From: Candidatus Manganitrophaceae bacterium
GTDB taxonomy: Bacteria; Nitrospirota; Nitrospiria; SBBL01; Manganitrophaceae
Length of the DNA stretch: 15,625 nucleotides
Direction: 5' to 3'
Assembly: GCA_004297235.1 (NCBI GenBank)
Contig: SCUR01000159.1
Coordinates: 1 to 15,625 of the forward strand
Shown here: positions 1 to 6,848 of the stretch, piece by piece
Layout: each line of letters opens with the position of its first letter
How positions within the stretch are numbered: the first letter of the stretch is position 1
Notes under the pieces: generated by a model
Databases searched by the model: none
The model's input: only the letters and a program-made list of their open reading frames with translations
What the model was told of the DNA's origin: nothing
Translations under genes and position numbers: made by a program

Positions 1-476
1 TTTAACTTCATCGACTTCTCAATGTGCTTCGACAATCGATTCAAAATCGTATCGAGAATACCCCCCGCTTCCCCCGCCGCCACCATGTTGACATAGAGGT
101 CATCAAAGACCTTGGGGTGTTTCCTCAAGGCATCGGCATAGGTCGATCCTCCCTCGACATCGCCCCGGACCTCTCCGACCGCCTTGGCCAATATTGGATT
201 CTCGCATTGAGTCGATAAAATTTCAAGACACTGAACCAACGGAAGACCGGCGTCGATCATGGTCGCGAACTGCCGCGTGAAGATGACGATATCCTTATCG
301 GTCACCTTTCCGCCGAAGCCCGGAAATTTAAAATCTTTGGCCTTTTGTTGAACGGAGGTAACGAGGATGTTCTCCTTCCGGAGGAGGGCAATCACCTCCT
401 CTCGGCTGTTGGCCGCCAACTCCCCTTTTTGCATCGTCCCCTGCCGATTCTTCCCCATCCATACAAATGTCGCCAT
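1..476 (-). CDS. pilC: Type IV pilus inner-membrane platform protein PilC (GspF family), N-terminal 158 residues
   Basis: PilC is the polytopic inner-membrane platform on which the PilB and PilT motors act to add or remove pilin subunits. The visible part starts MATFVWMGKN, followed by the N-terminal cytosolic segment (about residues 1-60, with an EEVIALLRKENI helix) and the first GspF domain. That domain begins at the typical VIFTRQFATMIDAGLPLVQCL stretch and continues through an MVAAGEAGG-type motif to an N-R-L helix. The ATG at 476 has AAGGAG at good spacing. The start lies 32 bp after the pilT stop, so it should be cotranscribed with pilB and pilT. Family members are about 400 aa, so roughly 60% of the protein is outside the window. 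The family call is firm; the choice of PilC over GspF rests on the adjacent pilT. Confidence 0.95.
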   Translation of the reverse strand, partial: MATFVWMGKNRQGTMQKGELAANSREEVIALLRKENILVTSVQQKAKDFKFPGFGGKVTDKDIVIFTRQFATMIDAGLPLVQCLEILSTQCENPILAKAVGEVRGDVEGGSTYADALRKHPKVFDDLYVNMVAAGEAGGILDTILNRLSKHIEKSMKL

Positions 477-508
477 GGATCACTCCTTCATGACCGAGTA
501 TCTCATTC

Positions 509-1627
509 CTAGTTTCGGACCACTCTTCCCGGTTCGCGAGAGGTCGACGCCGGGCCGGCGCCTCCGCCTCGATTGATCATATTGACGAGCTCTTCAACGT
601 TGCTCGATCTTGCCAGCGCATCCTCATAGGTGATGATCCGCTTCGAGTAGAGCTCGAAAAGAGACTGGTTCATCGTCTGCATTCCATGCTTGCCCTGTCC
701 CGTCTGCATTGAAGAATAAATCTGATGAACCTTGTCTTCGCGAATGAGGTTTCGAATCGCCGGGGTCGGGATGAGGACCTCCATCCCCATCGCTCGTCCT
801 TGGCCGTTCGTTTTCGGAATCAGTTGCTGCGAGATAATCCCCTCCAAGACAAAAGAGAGCTGCGCCCGAACCTGAGACTGCTGGTGAGGAGGGAAAACGT
901 CGATGATCCGGTTAATGGTCTGCGCGCAGGAATTGGTGTGAAGGGTTCCGAACGTCAGATGGCCCGTCTCCGAAATCGTCAATGCCGCCTCGATCGTCTC
1001 CAGATCGCGCATCTCCCCGATGAGCACCACATCGGGATCTTGCCGAAGGATATATTTCAACGCGGCCTTGAAGCTCTTTGTATCGGTCGTCACCTCCCGC
1101 TGATTGACCACCGATTTCTTGTGAGGATGAAGAAACTCGATCGGATCCTCGATGGTAATGATATGATCGTGGCGTTCCGAGTTGATCCGATCGACCATGG
1201 AGGCCAGGGTGGTCGATTTGCCGCTTCCGGTCGGCCCCGTGACCAAGACCAACCCTCTCGGTTTTTTCACCAAATCCTGCACGACATGAGGAAGCCCCAA
1301 CTCCTCAAAAGTTTTGATTTTGAATGGAATCGTCCGAATCGCCGCGCCGACGGCGCCGCGCTGCATAAAGATATTGCCGCGAAATCGGCTGAACCCTTTC
1401 AGTCCGAACGAGAAGTCTAACTCATTTTCCTCTTCAAAACGATGTTTCTGCGCGTCGGTCAGCACGCTGTAAACCAATTGCTTCGTATCGGCCGGCGTCA
1501 GCTGCGGAAGATCAAGCGGCGTAAGGTGTCCGTTGACACGAATCTGGGGCGCGGAGCCTGTCGTTAAATGGAGGTCCGAAGCCCCTTTTTCAATCATGAT
1601 CTGAAGTAACTGATGCAAATTCGCCAT
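509..1627 (-). CDS. pilT: Type IV pilus retraction ATPase PilT
   Basis: PilT is a hexameric cytoplasmic AAA-like ATPase that powers pilus retraction (twitching, DNA uptake). With the start at 1627 it has 372 aa, within the family's usual size. Visible motifs are Walker A GPTGSGKS (about 131-138), an Asp box IEDPIEF, Walker B DVVLIGE (about 199-205), His box TLHTN (about 228-232), and the PilT hallmark AIRNLIRE (about 290-297), which separates retraction from extension motors. It lacks the N-terminal domain and tetracysteine zinc site of PilB. I prefer MANLHQLL at 1627 because AAGGAG sits 5 nt upstream; an upstream in-frame ATG at 1666 would add 13 unlikely residues. The C-terminus carries a short Gly/Ser/Arg tail. 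pilC follows 32 bp downstream. Confidence 0.97.
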   Translation of the reverse strand: MANLHQLLQIMIEKGASDLHLTTGSAPQIRVNGHLTPLDLPQLTPADTKQLVYSVLTDAQKHRFEEENELDFSFGLKGFSRFRGNIFMQRGAVGAAIRTIPFKIKTFEELGLPHVVQDLVKKPRGLVLVTGPTGSGKSTTLASMVDRINSERHDHIITIEDPIEFLHPHKKSVVNQREVTTDTKSFKAALKYILRQDPDVVLIGEMRDLETIEAALTISETGHLTFGTLHTNSCAQTINRIIDVFPPHQQSQVRAQLSFVLEGIISQQLIPKTNGQGRAMGMEVLIPTPAIRNLIREDKVHQIYSSMQTGQGKHGMQTMNQSLFELYSKRIITYEDALARSSNVEELVNMINRGGGAGPASTSREPGRVVRN

Positions 1628-1742
1628 GCTTGCTCCTTCTTGATAAACCCAGTAAGCAGAATGCAAAGCCGGGAGTCAGAATCCAAAATGAACCTCTTTG
1701 CCTTCTGAATTCTAATTTTCCGTATTCGGACTCCTATGCTCT

Positions 1743-3614
1743 TTAGTCGGCAAACGTACTGTCCAACACCTCTTCGATGGTCGTCATCCCCTCCTTGACC
1801 TTCGACAAGCCGCTCATCCGCAGGGTCTTCATACCCAGAGCGATCGCTTTCTTCTTAATTTCATCGGCGGAGGCTCCCTGCAAGATCAGCTCTCTCAGCT
1901 CTTCCTTCACCGGCATGACTTCGTAAAGGGCCACCCGTCCCTTATATCCGGTTTTGTTGCACATATCGCATCCCTTCCCTTTGTAGACCACCATCCCTTT
2001 GATCTCTTCTTGCTTAAAACCGGCCTTCAAAAGCGCGTCGGGAAGAACATTATCCGGCTCTTTGCATTTCGCGCAGATCCTTCTGGCGAGACGCTGTGCC
2101 AGAATTAAGATAACGGAAGAAGCAACCAGGAAGGGCTCAATCCCCATATTGAGAAGACGATTCACGGTACTCGGGGCATCATTGGTATGAAGGGTGGATA
2201 AGACCAGATGCCCGGTGAGGGCCGCCTTCACGCCGATCTCGGCCGTCTCGTAATCCCGAATCTCTCCGACCATCACCACATCCGGGTCCTGCCGGAGGAA
2301 AGATCGAAGGGCCGCAGCAAAATTAAGCCCGATCTCCTCTTTCATCTGGACCTGGTTAATCCCCATCAGGTTATACTCCACCGGATCTTCCGCCGTCATG
2401 ATATTAATCTCGGGAGTATTAATCGTGCTCAGGGCGGAATAAAGGGTCGTCGTCTTACCGCTTCCGGTCGGACCGGTCACCAAAACCATTCCATAAGGGG
2501 AGTTAATCGCCTCGGTAAAGTTTTTCAACGCGTTCTCCTCGAAGCCGAGTTTCGTTAGATCGAGGGCGAGATTCCCCTTATCCAGGATACGCATCACCAC
2601 CTTTTCCCCGAAAAGGCAGGGGAGGGTCGAGACACGGAAGTCGACCTCTTTTTTCTTGCCGAGCTTCAGCTTGATTCGGCCGTCCTGGGGGAGTCGTCGC
2701 TCTGCAATGTCGAGTTTCGACATGATCTTCAGGCGGGAGACGACCGCGTTCTTGATCTTGGTGGGAAGATTCATGATCGTTTTCATCGATCCGTCGATCC
2801 GGAAACGAACCCGGAAAACGGTTTCAAACGGCTCCACATGAATATCGCTGGCGCCGACCTTGATCGCATTCACCAAGACGCCGTTGACCAGTTTGACGAT
2901 CGGCGCATCGACATCCTTGACCCCCCCGTCGTCCTGCTGCTCCTCAACGACGTCGATATTTTCAAGGGCGTCTCCCACCACGGTATCGAAATCATCGACG
3001 GAGACCATCGGATTGTCTTCTTGATTTTGGAAGGGGTTATCGGCGTCTTCTTCCGAGAGGGTATAGTCTTTCGCCTCGATCGTCATGGTCTTTTCAACGA
3101 CCGCCACGGCCCCCTTGCCATAATACTTATTAACCAATTCAACGACGGAAGACTCCGAGGCAATGATCGGCTCGACATTGTAACCGGTCATGAATTTGAT
3201 ATCGTCGATCGCGAAGACATCGGAGGGATCGACCATGGCGAGGCTCAGCGTGGCCCCCATCCGCTTGATCGGAACGACTAAATATTTCTTCACCACCTCC
3301 GCCGGGACCAGCTTGACGACCGCCGGATCGATCTCCAGCTTTGCTAGATCAATCGCGGGAACCCCATATTGCTGACTCAGGAATTTCAGCAATTTGGGCT
3401 CGTCGATAAATCCCAACCGGACGAGAACGCTCCCGAGCCGCCCCCCCTCTTTCTTTTGGGCCAGGAGGGCCTTTTGGAGCTGCTCCTCCGTGATGAGCTG
3501 CGCATTGACAATGAGTTTGCCAAGTTTTTCAGGAATCAATGGGGACCCCGATACAGATAGATGATTTAAGATCGGCCCGAAACTAAAAGACAAATCAACG
3601 CAGGCCGCAACCAT
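1743..3614 (-). CDS. pilB: Type IV pilus assembly (extension) ATPase PilB, GspE family
   Basis: PilB is the cytoplasmic ATPase driving pilin polymerisation. Domains in order are an N-terminal GspE-N/MshEN-type domain (about 27-165), an acidic linker (about 175-235), and the GspE core with GPTGSGKT Walker A (381-388), AEDPVEY Asp box (about 408), DVVMVGE Walker B (445-451) and TLHTN His box (474-478). A zinc site CAKC (514-517) plus CDMC (549-552) completes the PilB/GspE signature. The start is uncertain. ATG at 3614 has no visible Shine-Dalgarno and gives 623 aa with 25 atypical leading residues. A TTG at 3539 (598 aa) has GGGG 6 nt upstream and matches where the family usually begins. Both are downstream of the predicted promoter. 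It heads the pilB-pilT-pilC operon; the gap to pilT is 115 bp. Confidence 0.96.
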   Translation of the reverse strand: MVAACVDLSFSFGPILNHLSVSGSPLIPEKLGKLIVNAQLITEEQLQKALLAQKKEGGRLGSVLVRLGFIDEPKLLKFLSQQYGVPAIDLAKLEIDPAVVKLVPAEVVKKYLVVPIKRMGATLSLAMVDPSDVFAIDDIKFMTGYNVEPIIASESSVVELVNKYYGKGAVAVVEKTMTIEAKDYTLSEEDADNPFQNQEDNPMVSVDDFDTVVGDALENIDVVEEQQDDGGVKDVDAPIVKLVNGVLVNAIKVGASDIHVEPFETVFRVRFRIDGSMKTIMNLPTKIKNAVVSRLKIMSKLDIAERRLPQDGRIKLKLGKKKEVDFRVSTLPCLFGEKVVMRILDKGNLALDLTKLGFEENALKNFTEAINSPYGMVLVTGPTGSGKTTTLYSALSTINTPEINIMTAEDPVEYNLMGINQVQMKEEIGLNFAAALRSFLRQDPDVVMVGEIRDYETAEIGVKAALTGHLVLSTLHTNDAPSTVNRLLNMGIEPFLVASSVILILAQRLARRICAKCKEPDNVLPDALLKAGFKQEEIKGMVVYKGKGCDMCNKTGYKGRVALYEVMPVKEELRELILQGASADEIKKKAIALGMKTLRMSGLSKVKEGMTTIEEVLDSTFAD

Positions 3615-3650
3615 CTCGAGATGGAATGATATAGAAAAATTGCTGAAGAA

Positions 3651-3679
3651 AGTCTATCCCAAGTTACAATTTCTGTCAA
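3651..3679 (-). promoter_or_regulatory. Sigma-70-type promoter of the pilBTC operon
   Basis: On the minus strand a perfect -35 TTGACA (3674-3679) is separated by exactly 17 bp from TAGACT (3651-3656), which matches the -10 consensus at 4 of 6 positions. The predicted transcript start is near 3644, about 30 nt before the ATG at 3614 or about 105 nt before the alternative TTG at 3539. I see no sigma-54 (GG-N10-GC) element here, unlike many pilA promoters. The element sits in the 138-bp gap between aroE and pilB. Confidence 0.7.
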
Positions 3680-3752
3680 CGAAACCGGCCCGGAGACAAA
3701 AAATGCTCACGTACCAATCTGGGATAGAACCGTTCCTTCTTTCATTGAATAA

Positions 3753-4643
3753 TCAACGTGAACGGAAATCTTGAAAAGAAAGGGCATTTTGAAGGGCTTG
3801 CCTCATCACCGAGAGGGGGGCCTTTTGACCGGTCCAGATTTCAAAGGCAAGAACGCCCTGATGGAGGAGCATTCCAAGACCGGGGATGACTTGAGCCCCC
3901 GCCCTTTTCGCGGCGGCGAGAAGCGCTGTTTCCGCGGGGCGGTAGATCAGATCGGCCACGGACCAACGAGAATCGATCAGATGGATGGGAAATGGAAGCG
4001 GATCTTCCTGCTTCATCCCCAGAGGGGTGGTGTTGATCAAAAGGGTCGATCGGTCCGGATCGGCTGGGAGAGGGGAACCCCAATCGGCTCCCCAAAGGGA
4101 GACCTTCAAACCGGGCGAGATCGCGGCCAGCCGATCGGCCAGCGCTTTCCCGCGCGCCGCGGTCCGCGCCACGATCACCATCTCGGCGATCGATTGTTGC
4201 GCCAGAACCGCCGCCACGGCCCGCGCCGCCCCTCCGGCCCCCAGAAGAATCACCCGTTTTCCGGAGAGAGCGACTTTCATTTCGAAAAGGGATTCCAGAA
4301 AACCGCGACCGTCGGTGTTGTGGCCGATCAGCCGGCCCGAGATCACCTCGACGGTATTGACCGCGCCGATCATTTTGGCCTCTTCATCGACCTGGTCGAG
4401 AAAAGGGAGGATCGCCTCTTTGTGCGGGATGGTGACATTTACTCCGCGAATCCCGAGCGGGAGAATCCCCTTCACCGCCCCCTCCAAACGATCGGGAGGG
4501 ACTTCGAAAGGAACATAGCGATAGGGAAGCCCGACGGCGTCGAACGCCGCGTTGTGCATGAACGGAGAGAGGGTATGGGCCACCGGATGTCCGAAGATTC
4601 CGAAGAGTTTGGTCTGGCCGGTGATCGGTTTCAAATCGCTCAT
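3753..4643 (-). CDS. aroE: Shikimate dehydrogenase AroE
   Basis: AroE reduces 3-dehydroshikimate to shikimate with NADPH in the cytoplasmic chorismate pathway. The 296-aa protein has the substrate-binding TLSPFMHN segment (24-31), NVTIPHK with catalytic Lys75, GAVNT (93-97), NTDG with the catalytic Asp111, and the dinucleotide-binding GAGGAAR loop (135-141). A C-terminal PGLGMLLHQG segment contains the substrate-contact Gln262. The first Ser of the usual S-x-S substrate pair is Thr here (T24-L25-S26), a common conservative variant. Length and motif order are normal for AroE rather than for the quinate-type YdiB, though sequence alone cannot fully exclude YdiB-like activity. It starts 30 bp after the radical SAM gene. 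I see no convincing Shine-Dalgarno at 4643, so translation may lean on coupling to the upstream gene. Confidence 0.96.
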   Translation of the reverse strand: MSDLKPITGQTKLFGIFGHPVAHTLSPFMHNAAFDAVGLPYRYVPFEVPPDRLEGAVKGILPLGIRGVNVTIPHKEAILPFLDQVDEEAKMIGAVNTVEVISGRLIGHNTDGRGFLESLFEMKVALSGKRVILLGAGGAARAVAAVLAQQSIAEMVIVARTAARGKALADRLAAISPGLKVSLWGADWGSPLPADPDRSTLLINTTPLGMKQEDPLPFPIHLIDSRWSVADLIYRPAETALLAAAKRAGAQVIPGLGMLLHQGVLAFEIWTGQKAPLSVMRQALQNALSFQDFRSR

Positions 4644-4673
4644 GGGTTTGGAGGGACGACTTTCTCGAAAACC

Positions 4674-6038
4674 TTATCGGTACTGGGAGACCGGAATATT
4701 TTGGAGAAACCCCATCAGCCCTTCGGCGTCCGCCGACACCACCTCAACGGTCAGCGCCAGCTCCCTTTCAAGATCTTGCGGAGCCATCCCGTCGAGAAAG
4801 AGGCTGCGATCTTCATTGAGGGCGACCGAAGGGAGCAAAAGAACACGGCTGCCGGACCGATCCGCAGGCTGCCGCCGGACCGCTTCGATGATATCCCGTC
4901 CCGACATCAGGCCGGCGACCGTCACCGAATCGCCGAAGTAATGATTGACGACGGTCACCACCTCCAGCGCCGCCCCCCGGATCCGAACGCGCTCCAGACA
5001 GGAAGCTAAGAAAGGTGAAAAGGAGGTCCCCGTCGCCATCAGAATCTGAACCGGGTCGGACACCTTTTTCGGCAAGAAGGGAAGCATCGAATCGAATTCG
5101 CTCAAAAAAAGAGGAACAATGCCGACCCCGTTTCCTTGCTGCGGCAGATCGGCATACTCCTCCAGCGGAGGAAAGGGAAGACCCGCCTTGGTATACCACT
5201 CATCGGCCAGGAAGACAAACGGATAGCCGATCTCCTTCATAAATCGTTTTTGCCACGGCTTGATCCATTCGATCCTCTCTCTTGCCTCGTCGACGGTGAC
5301 TTCCTTGAGCTCCTGAAGCCCCTGACGATGGCGGGTCAGGCCGATCGGAACAATCGCCAGCGATTTGACGGAGGGGTAAAACTTCACCAGGTCTTCAATA
5401 CTTTTGACCAAATGCTCGCCGTCGTTGATTCCGGGACAAAGCACGATCTGGGTATGCAGCATGATGCCGTGCTCGGCCATCTCCCGGATTTCAGTGAGGA
5501 TATCACGGGCGCGGGGATTCACCAGCATCGTGCGCCGCAATTCCAGATCGGTGGTGTGAACCGAAATGTAAAGGGGGCTCATCTTCTGCTCGAAGATCCG
5601 CTCTTTGTCTTTCCGGGTCAAGTTGGTCAGGGTGATATAGTTGCCGAAGAGAAAAGAGAACCGGTAGTCTTCATCTCGGATATAGAGACTCTCCCGCTGT
5701 CCTTCCGGCATCTGATCGACGAAGCAGAAGAAACATTTATTCGGGCAACTTCGTATCTTCATCTCCGGAAAATCGATCCCGAGCGTTTCATCGAGGTCCT
5801 TCTCGACCTCCACCTCCCAGACCTCGCCGCTCGGTTTTGCCAGCTCCAGGAGCAGCTCTTCCTCTCCTTCCACGAAACGGTAATCGAGGACGTCTTTGAT
5901 CTCTCTGCCGTTCACCGTGATCAATCGGTCGCCGACTTCAACCCCGATCTCTTCCGCGATACTGCCCGGCTCGACCCGCTCGATCGCCAGTCCTGCATTT
6001 TTCGAAAGACGAACCCCTTTTTGTTCCACTCGTTGCAC
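4674..6038 (-). CDS. PDZ/radical SAM/DUF512 protein of unknown substrate
   Basis: This is a predicted cytoplasmic radical S-adenosylmethionine enzyme of the DUF512 family, whose reaction is not established as far as I know. In order it has a PDZ-like domain (about 15-80, with VEPGSIAEEIGVEVGDRL), then the [4Fe-4S]-binding motif SCPNKCFFCF with Cys98, Cys102 and Cys105. A TIM-barrel follows (NYITLTN, SVHTTD, LHTQIVLCPGIND), and then a C-terminal DUF512 region ending in FLDGMAPQDLERELALTVEV. The length (454 aa) fits the family. The start may be GTG 6038, but the GTG three codons later (6029) has AAGGTG 6 nt upstream and is equally plausible. It has its own consensus promoter and a leader hairpin. 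aroE follows 30 bp downstream, giving a likely two-gene operon with no obvious metabolic link. Family call is firm; function is unknown. Confidence 0.93.
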   Translation of the reverse strand: MQRVEQKGVRLSKNAGLAIERVEPGSIAEEIGVEVGDRLITVNGREIKDVLDYRFVEGEEELLLELAKPSGEVWEVEVEKDLDETLGIDFPEMKIRSCPNKCFFCFVDQMPEGQRESLYIRDEDYRFSFLFGNYITLTNLTRKDKERIFEQKMSPLYISVHTTDLELRRTMLVNPRARDILTEIREMAEHGIMLHTQIVLCPGINDGEHLVKSIEDLVKFYPSVKSLAIVPIGLTRHRQGLQELKEVTVDEARERIEWIKPWQKRFMKEIGYPFVFLADEWYTKAGLPFPPLEEYADLPQQGNGVGIVPLFLSEFDSMLPFLPKKVSDPVQILMATGTSFSPFLASCLERVRIRGAALEVVTVVNHYFGDSVTVAGLMSGRDIIEAVRRQPADRSGSRVLLLPSVALNEDRSLFLDGMAPQDLERELALTVEVVSADAEGLMGFLQNIPVSQYR

Positions 6039-6057
6039 CTTGATTGAGATTCATTCA

Positions 6058-6074
6058 GCGGAGGAACCCTCCGC
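6058..6074 (-). promoter_or_regulatory. Leader hairpin of the radical SAM transcript
   Basis: A perfect 7-bp GC-rich inverted repeat (GCGGAGG / CCTCCGC) with a 3-nt loop lies between the predicted transcript start (about 6080) and the start codon at 6038 or 6029. At the very 5' end of the mRNA such a hairpin could stabilise the message or tune initiation. It has no U-tract after it, so it does not look like a terminator. Confidence 0.5.
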
Positions 6075-6086
6075 GATAAAGGATCG

Positions 6087-6116
6087 ATTATAGAGGTCGG
6101 CGGGGCCGGATGTCAA
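6087..6116 (-). promoter_or_regulatory. Consensus sigma-70 promoter of the radical SAM-aroE unit
   Basis: On the minus strand TTGACA (6111-6116) and TATAAT (6087-6092) are both perfect consensus hexamers separated by 18 bp. The predicted start of transcription is near 6080, about 42 nt before the GTG at 6038. A promoter this close to consensus suggests strong constitutive transcription, or a strong promoter under repression. Confidence 0.8.
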
Positions 6117-6117
6117 A

Positions 6118-6138
6118 TGGGGAGTTTTCAACACCCCA
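6118..6138. repeat. Imperfect inverted repeat abutting the radical SAM -35 box
   Basis: TGGGGAGTT (6118-6126) and AACACCCCA (6130-6138) pair at 8 of 9 positions around a 3-nt centre. It lies one base upstream of the -35 hexamer, where an operator could sit. No regulator can be named from the sequence. Confidence 0.4.
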
Positions 6139-6149
6139 GGTGGATAGAT

Positions 6150-6158
6150 TGTGGATAA
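6150..6158 (-). promoter_or_regulatory. Perfect DnaA-box 9-mer
   Basis: The 9-mer TTATCCACA reads on the minus strand, identical to the strong DnaA consensus box. It is isolated: there is no box cluster or AT-rich unwinding region here, so it is not evidence for an origin. It could titrate DnaA or regulate the promoter 34 bp away. Confidence 0.35.
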
Positions 6159-6332
6159 GCGCCTCTCGATCGCCATGGAACGCCGATCCCGCTTGGGGAG
6201 AGAGCAGTTTGCCTAAATTGGAGGCAGCTCGCGGCACAAGAAATGAATAATGCCGATCAGCCCAAAGACCGTCCGCGCGTTCGCATTTTTTCAGCAACCC
6301 TTCCGGAAGAAGTTTCAATTCATAAAAAGCAC

Positions 6333-6361
6333 TTGATCATTGACATTCAATTCGCTATAAT
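6333..6361 (+). promoter_or_regulatory. Sigma-70 promoter of the 93-aa orphan gene
   Basis: TTGATC (6333-6338) and a perfect TATAAT (6356-6361) are separated by exactly 17 bp. The predicted transcript start is about 6368, leaving a 24-nt leader that contains GGAG 8 nt before the ATG at 6392. The TTGACA at 6340-6345 is only 10 bp from the -10, so I do not use it as the -35. Confidence 0.75.
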
Positions 6362-6391
6362 CGCGTCGCTTTCATCGATGGAGAGTTCGCA

Positions 6392-6673
6392 ATGGTCTTC
6401 GAGATTCATCATATCGAAGGGTTTGATCCGACCGGACGGATGTTCAGCCGCAATGTCCGGGTCAACGTCGGCGAGAACGGCTACACCGGCCACTTCAGCT
6501 ACGAAGGTCTGTCGGTCCAGAGCAGCGAGTATCCGACGGTCGACGAGGTTTTGAACGATCTCGCCAAGAAGCTTCAGAAAAAGGGATTCACAGAGCTGAG
6601 AACACGGGTCAACTTCCGAGAAGATCGTTATCTCGCCGAGAGAGAACCCTGGGTCTATCACAAGGCCTCGTAA
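6392..6673 (+). CDS. Conserved-looking 93-aa protein of unknown function
   Basis: I do not recognise a named family. The protein is soluble, has no signal peptide and no cysteine, and starts MVFEIHHIEGFD. The pattern looks like a small alpha/beta fold. Strands lie near residues 1-8, 18-26 and 30-42 (RVNVGENGYTGHFSYEGLSV), a helix follows at about 49-65 (VDEVLNDLAKKLQKKGF), and then another strand and a charged C-terminus with RYLAEREPWVY. The strand-strand-helix layout with a glycine-containing turn is loosely reminiscent of HicB-like antitoxin folds, but no HicA-like toxin is adjacent, so I do not claim that role. Its own near-consensus promoter and GGAG at ideal spacing argue strongly that it is expressed. 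It is flanked by a divergent gene upstream and by 175 bp before the TPR gene, so it is probably monocistronic. Confidence 0.85.
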   Translation: MVFEIHHIEGFDPTGRMFSRNVRVNVGENGYTGHFSYEGLSVQSSEYPTVDEVLNDLAKKLQKKGFTELRTRVNFREDRYLAEREPWVYHKAS

Positions 6674-6682
6674 GAAACCGAT

Positions 6683-6717
6683 GAAGCCGAACGGCCTTCT
6701 CGCACCGCTTTTCTTTT
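6683..6717 (+). terminator. Possible weak terminator after the 93-aa gene
   Basis: A short bulged stem (GAAGCC with GGCCTTC, 6683-6699) starts 9 bp after the stop codon and is followed, after a 9-nt gap, by a T-rich tract TTTTCTTTT (6709-6717). The gap makes it a poor intrinsic terminator; it is offered only as a candidate. Confidence 0.3.
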
Positions 6718-6814
6718 CCTCGCTGGTCTTCTAATCCAAAGAGGAGTGGGAAGCCAGGGAGTAAAAGATTTCAGGGCCTCCTCTCCCTCGCGACTCCCCC
6801 CAACTCCTCCCTCG

Positions 6815-6845
6815 TTGCTTCTAGCAAAACACGTTTTATTATGAT
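6815..6845 (+). promoter_or_regulatory. Possible promoter of the TPR gene
   Basis: TTGCTT (6815-6820) and TATGAT (6840-6845, 5 of 6 consensus) are spaced 19 bp, longer than ideal. If this -10 is used, transcription begins near 6852, just after the first ATG at 6849, which would force translation to start at the ATG at 6870. The evidence is suggestive only. Confidence 0.35.
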
Positions 6846-6848
6846 AGG

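Larger units (their letters stand above)
6039..6391. other. 353-bp divergent intergenic regulatory region
   Basis: This gap separates the minus-strand radical SAM gene from the plus-strand 93-aa gene. It contains a consensus promoter for each (6087-6116 minus, 6333-6361 plus), a leader hairpin (6058-6074), an inverted repeat beside the minus -35 (6118-6138) and a perfect DnaA-box 9-mer (6150-6158). I see nothing recognisable between about 6160 and 6330. Open frames there overlap both promoters or have no Shine-Dalgarno and no protein-like composition. Confidence 0.6.

Noticed and set aside
3771..5009. A 412-residue plus-strand open frame opposite aroE and the radical SAM gene
   Set aside because: It spans two clearly functional minus-strand genes, has biased low-information composition and no Shine-Dalgarno.
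5136..6047. A 303-residue plus-strand open frame opposite the radical SAM gene
   Set aside because: It is antisense to the conserved Cys-motif and PDZ coding sequence; no recognisable domain.
6150..6158. Replication origin
   Set aside because: Only a single DnaA box with no cluster, no AT-rich unwinding element and no dnaA/dnaN neighbour.
6088..6318. A 76-residue minus-strand open frame in the divergent intergenic region
   Set aside because: It runs through the promoter of the radical SAM gene and has no Shine-Dalgarno or domain.
6340..6361. TTGACA at 6340 as -35 for the 93-aa gene
   Set aside because: It is only 10 bp from the TATAAT; the TTGATC at 6333 with 17-bp spacing is the workable -35.
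6392..6673. HicB antitoxin identity of the 93-aa protein
   Set aside because: Only a loose strand-strand-helix likeness; no HicA-like partner or DNA-binding C-terminus is present.
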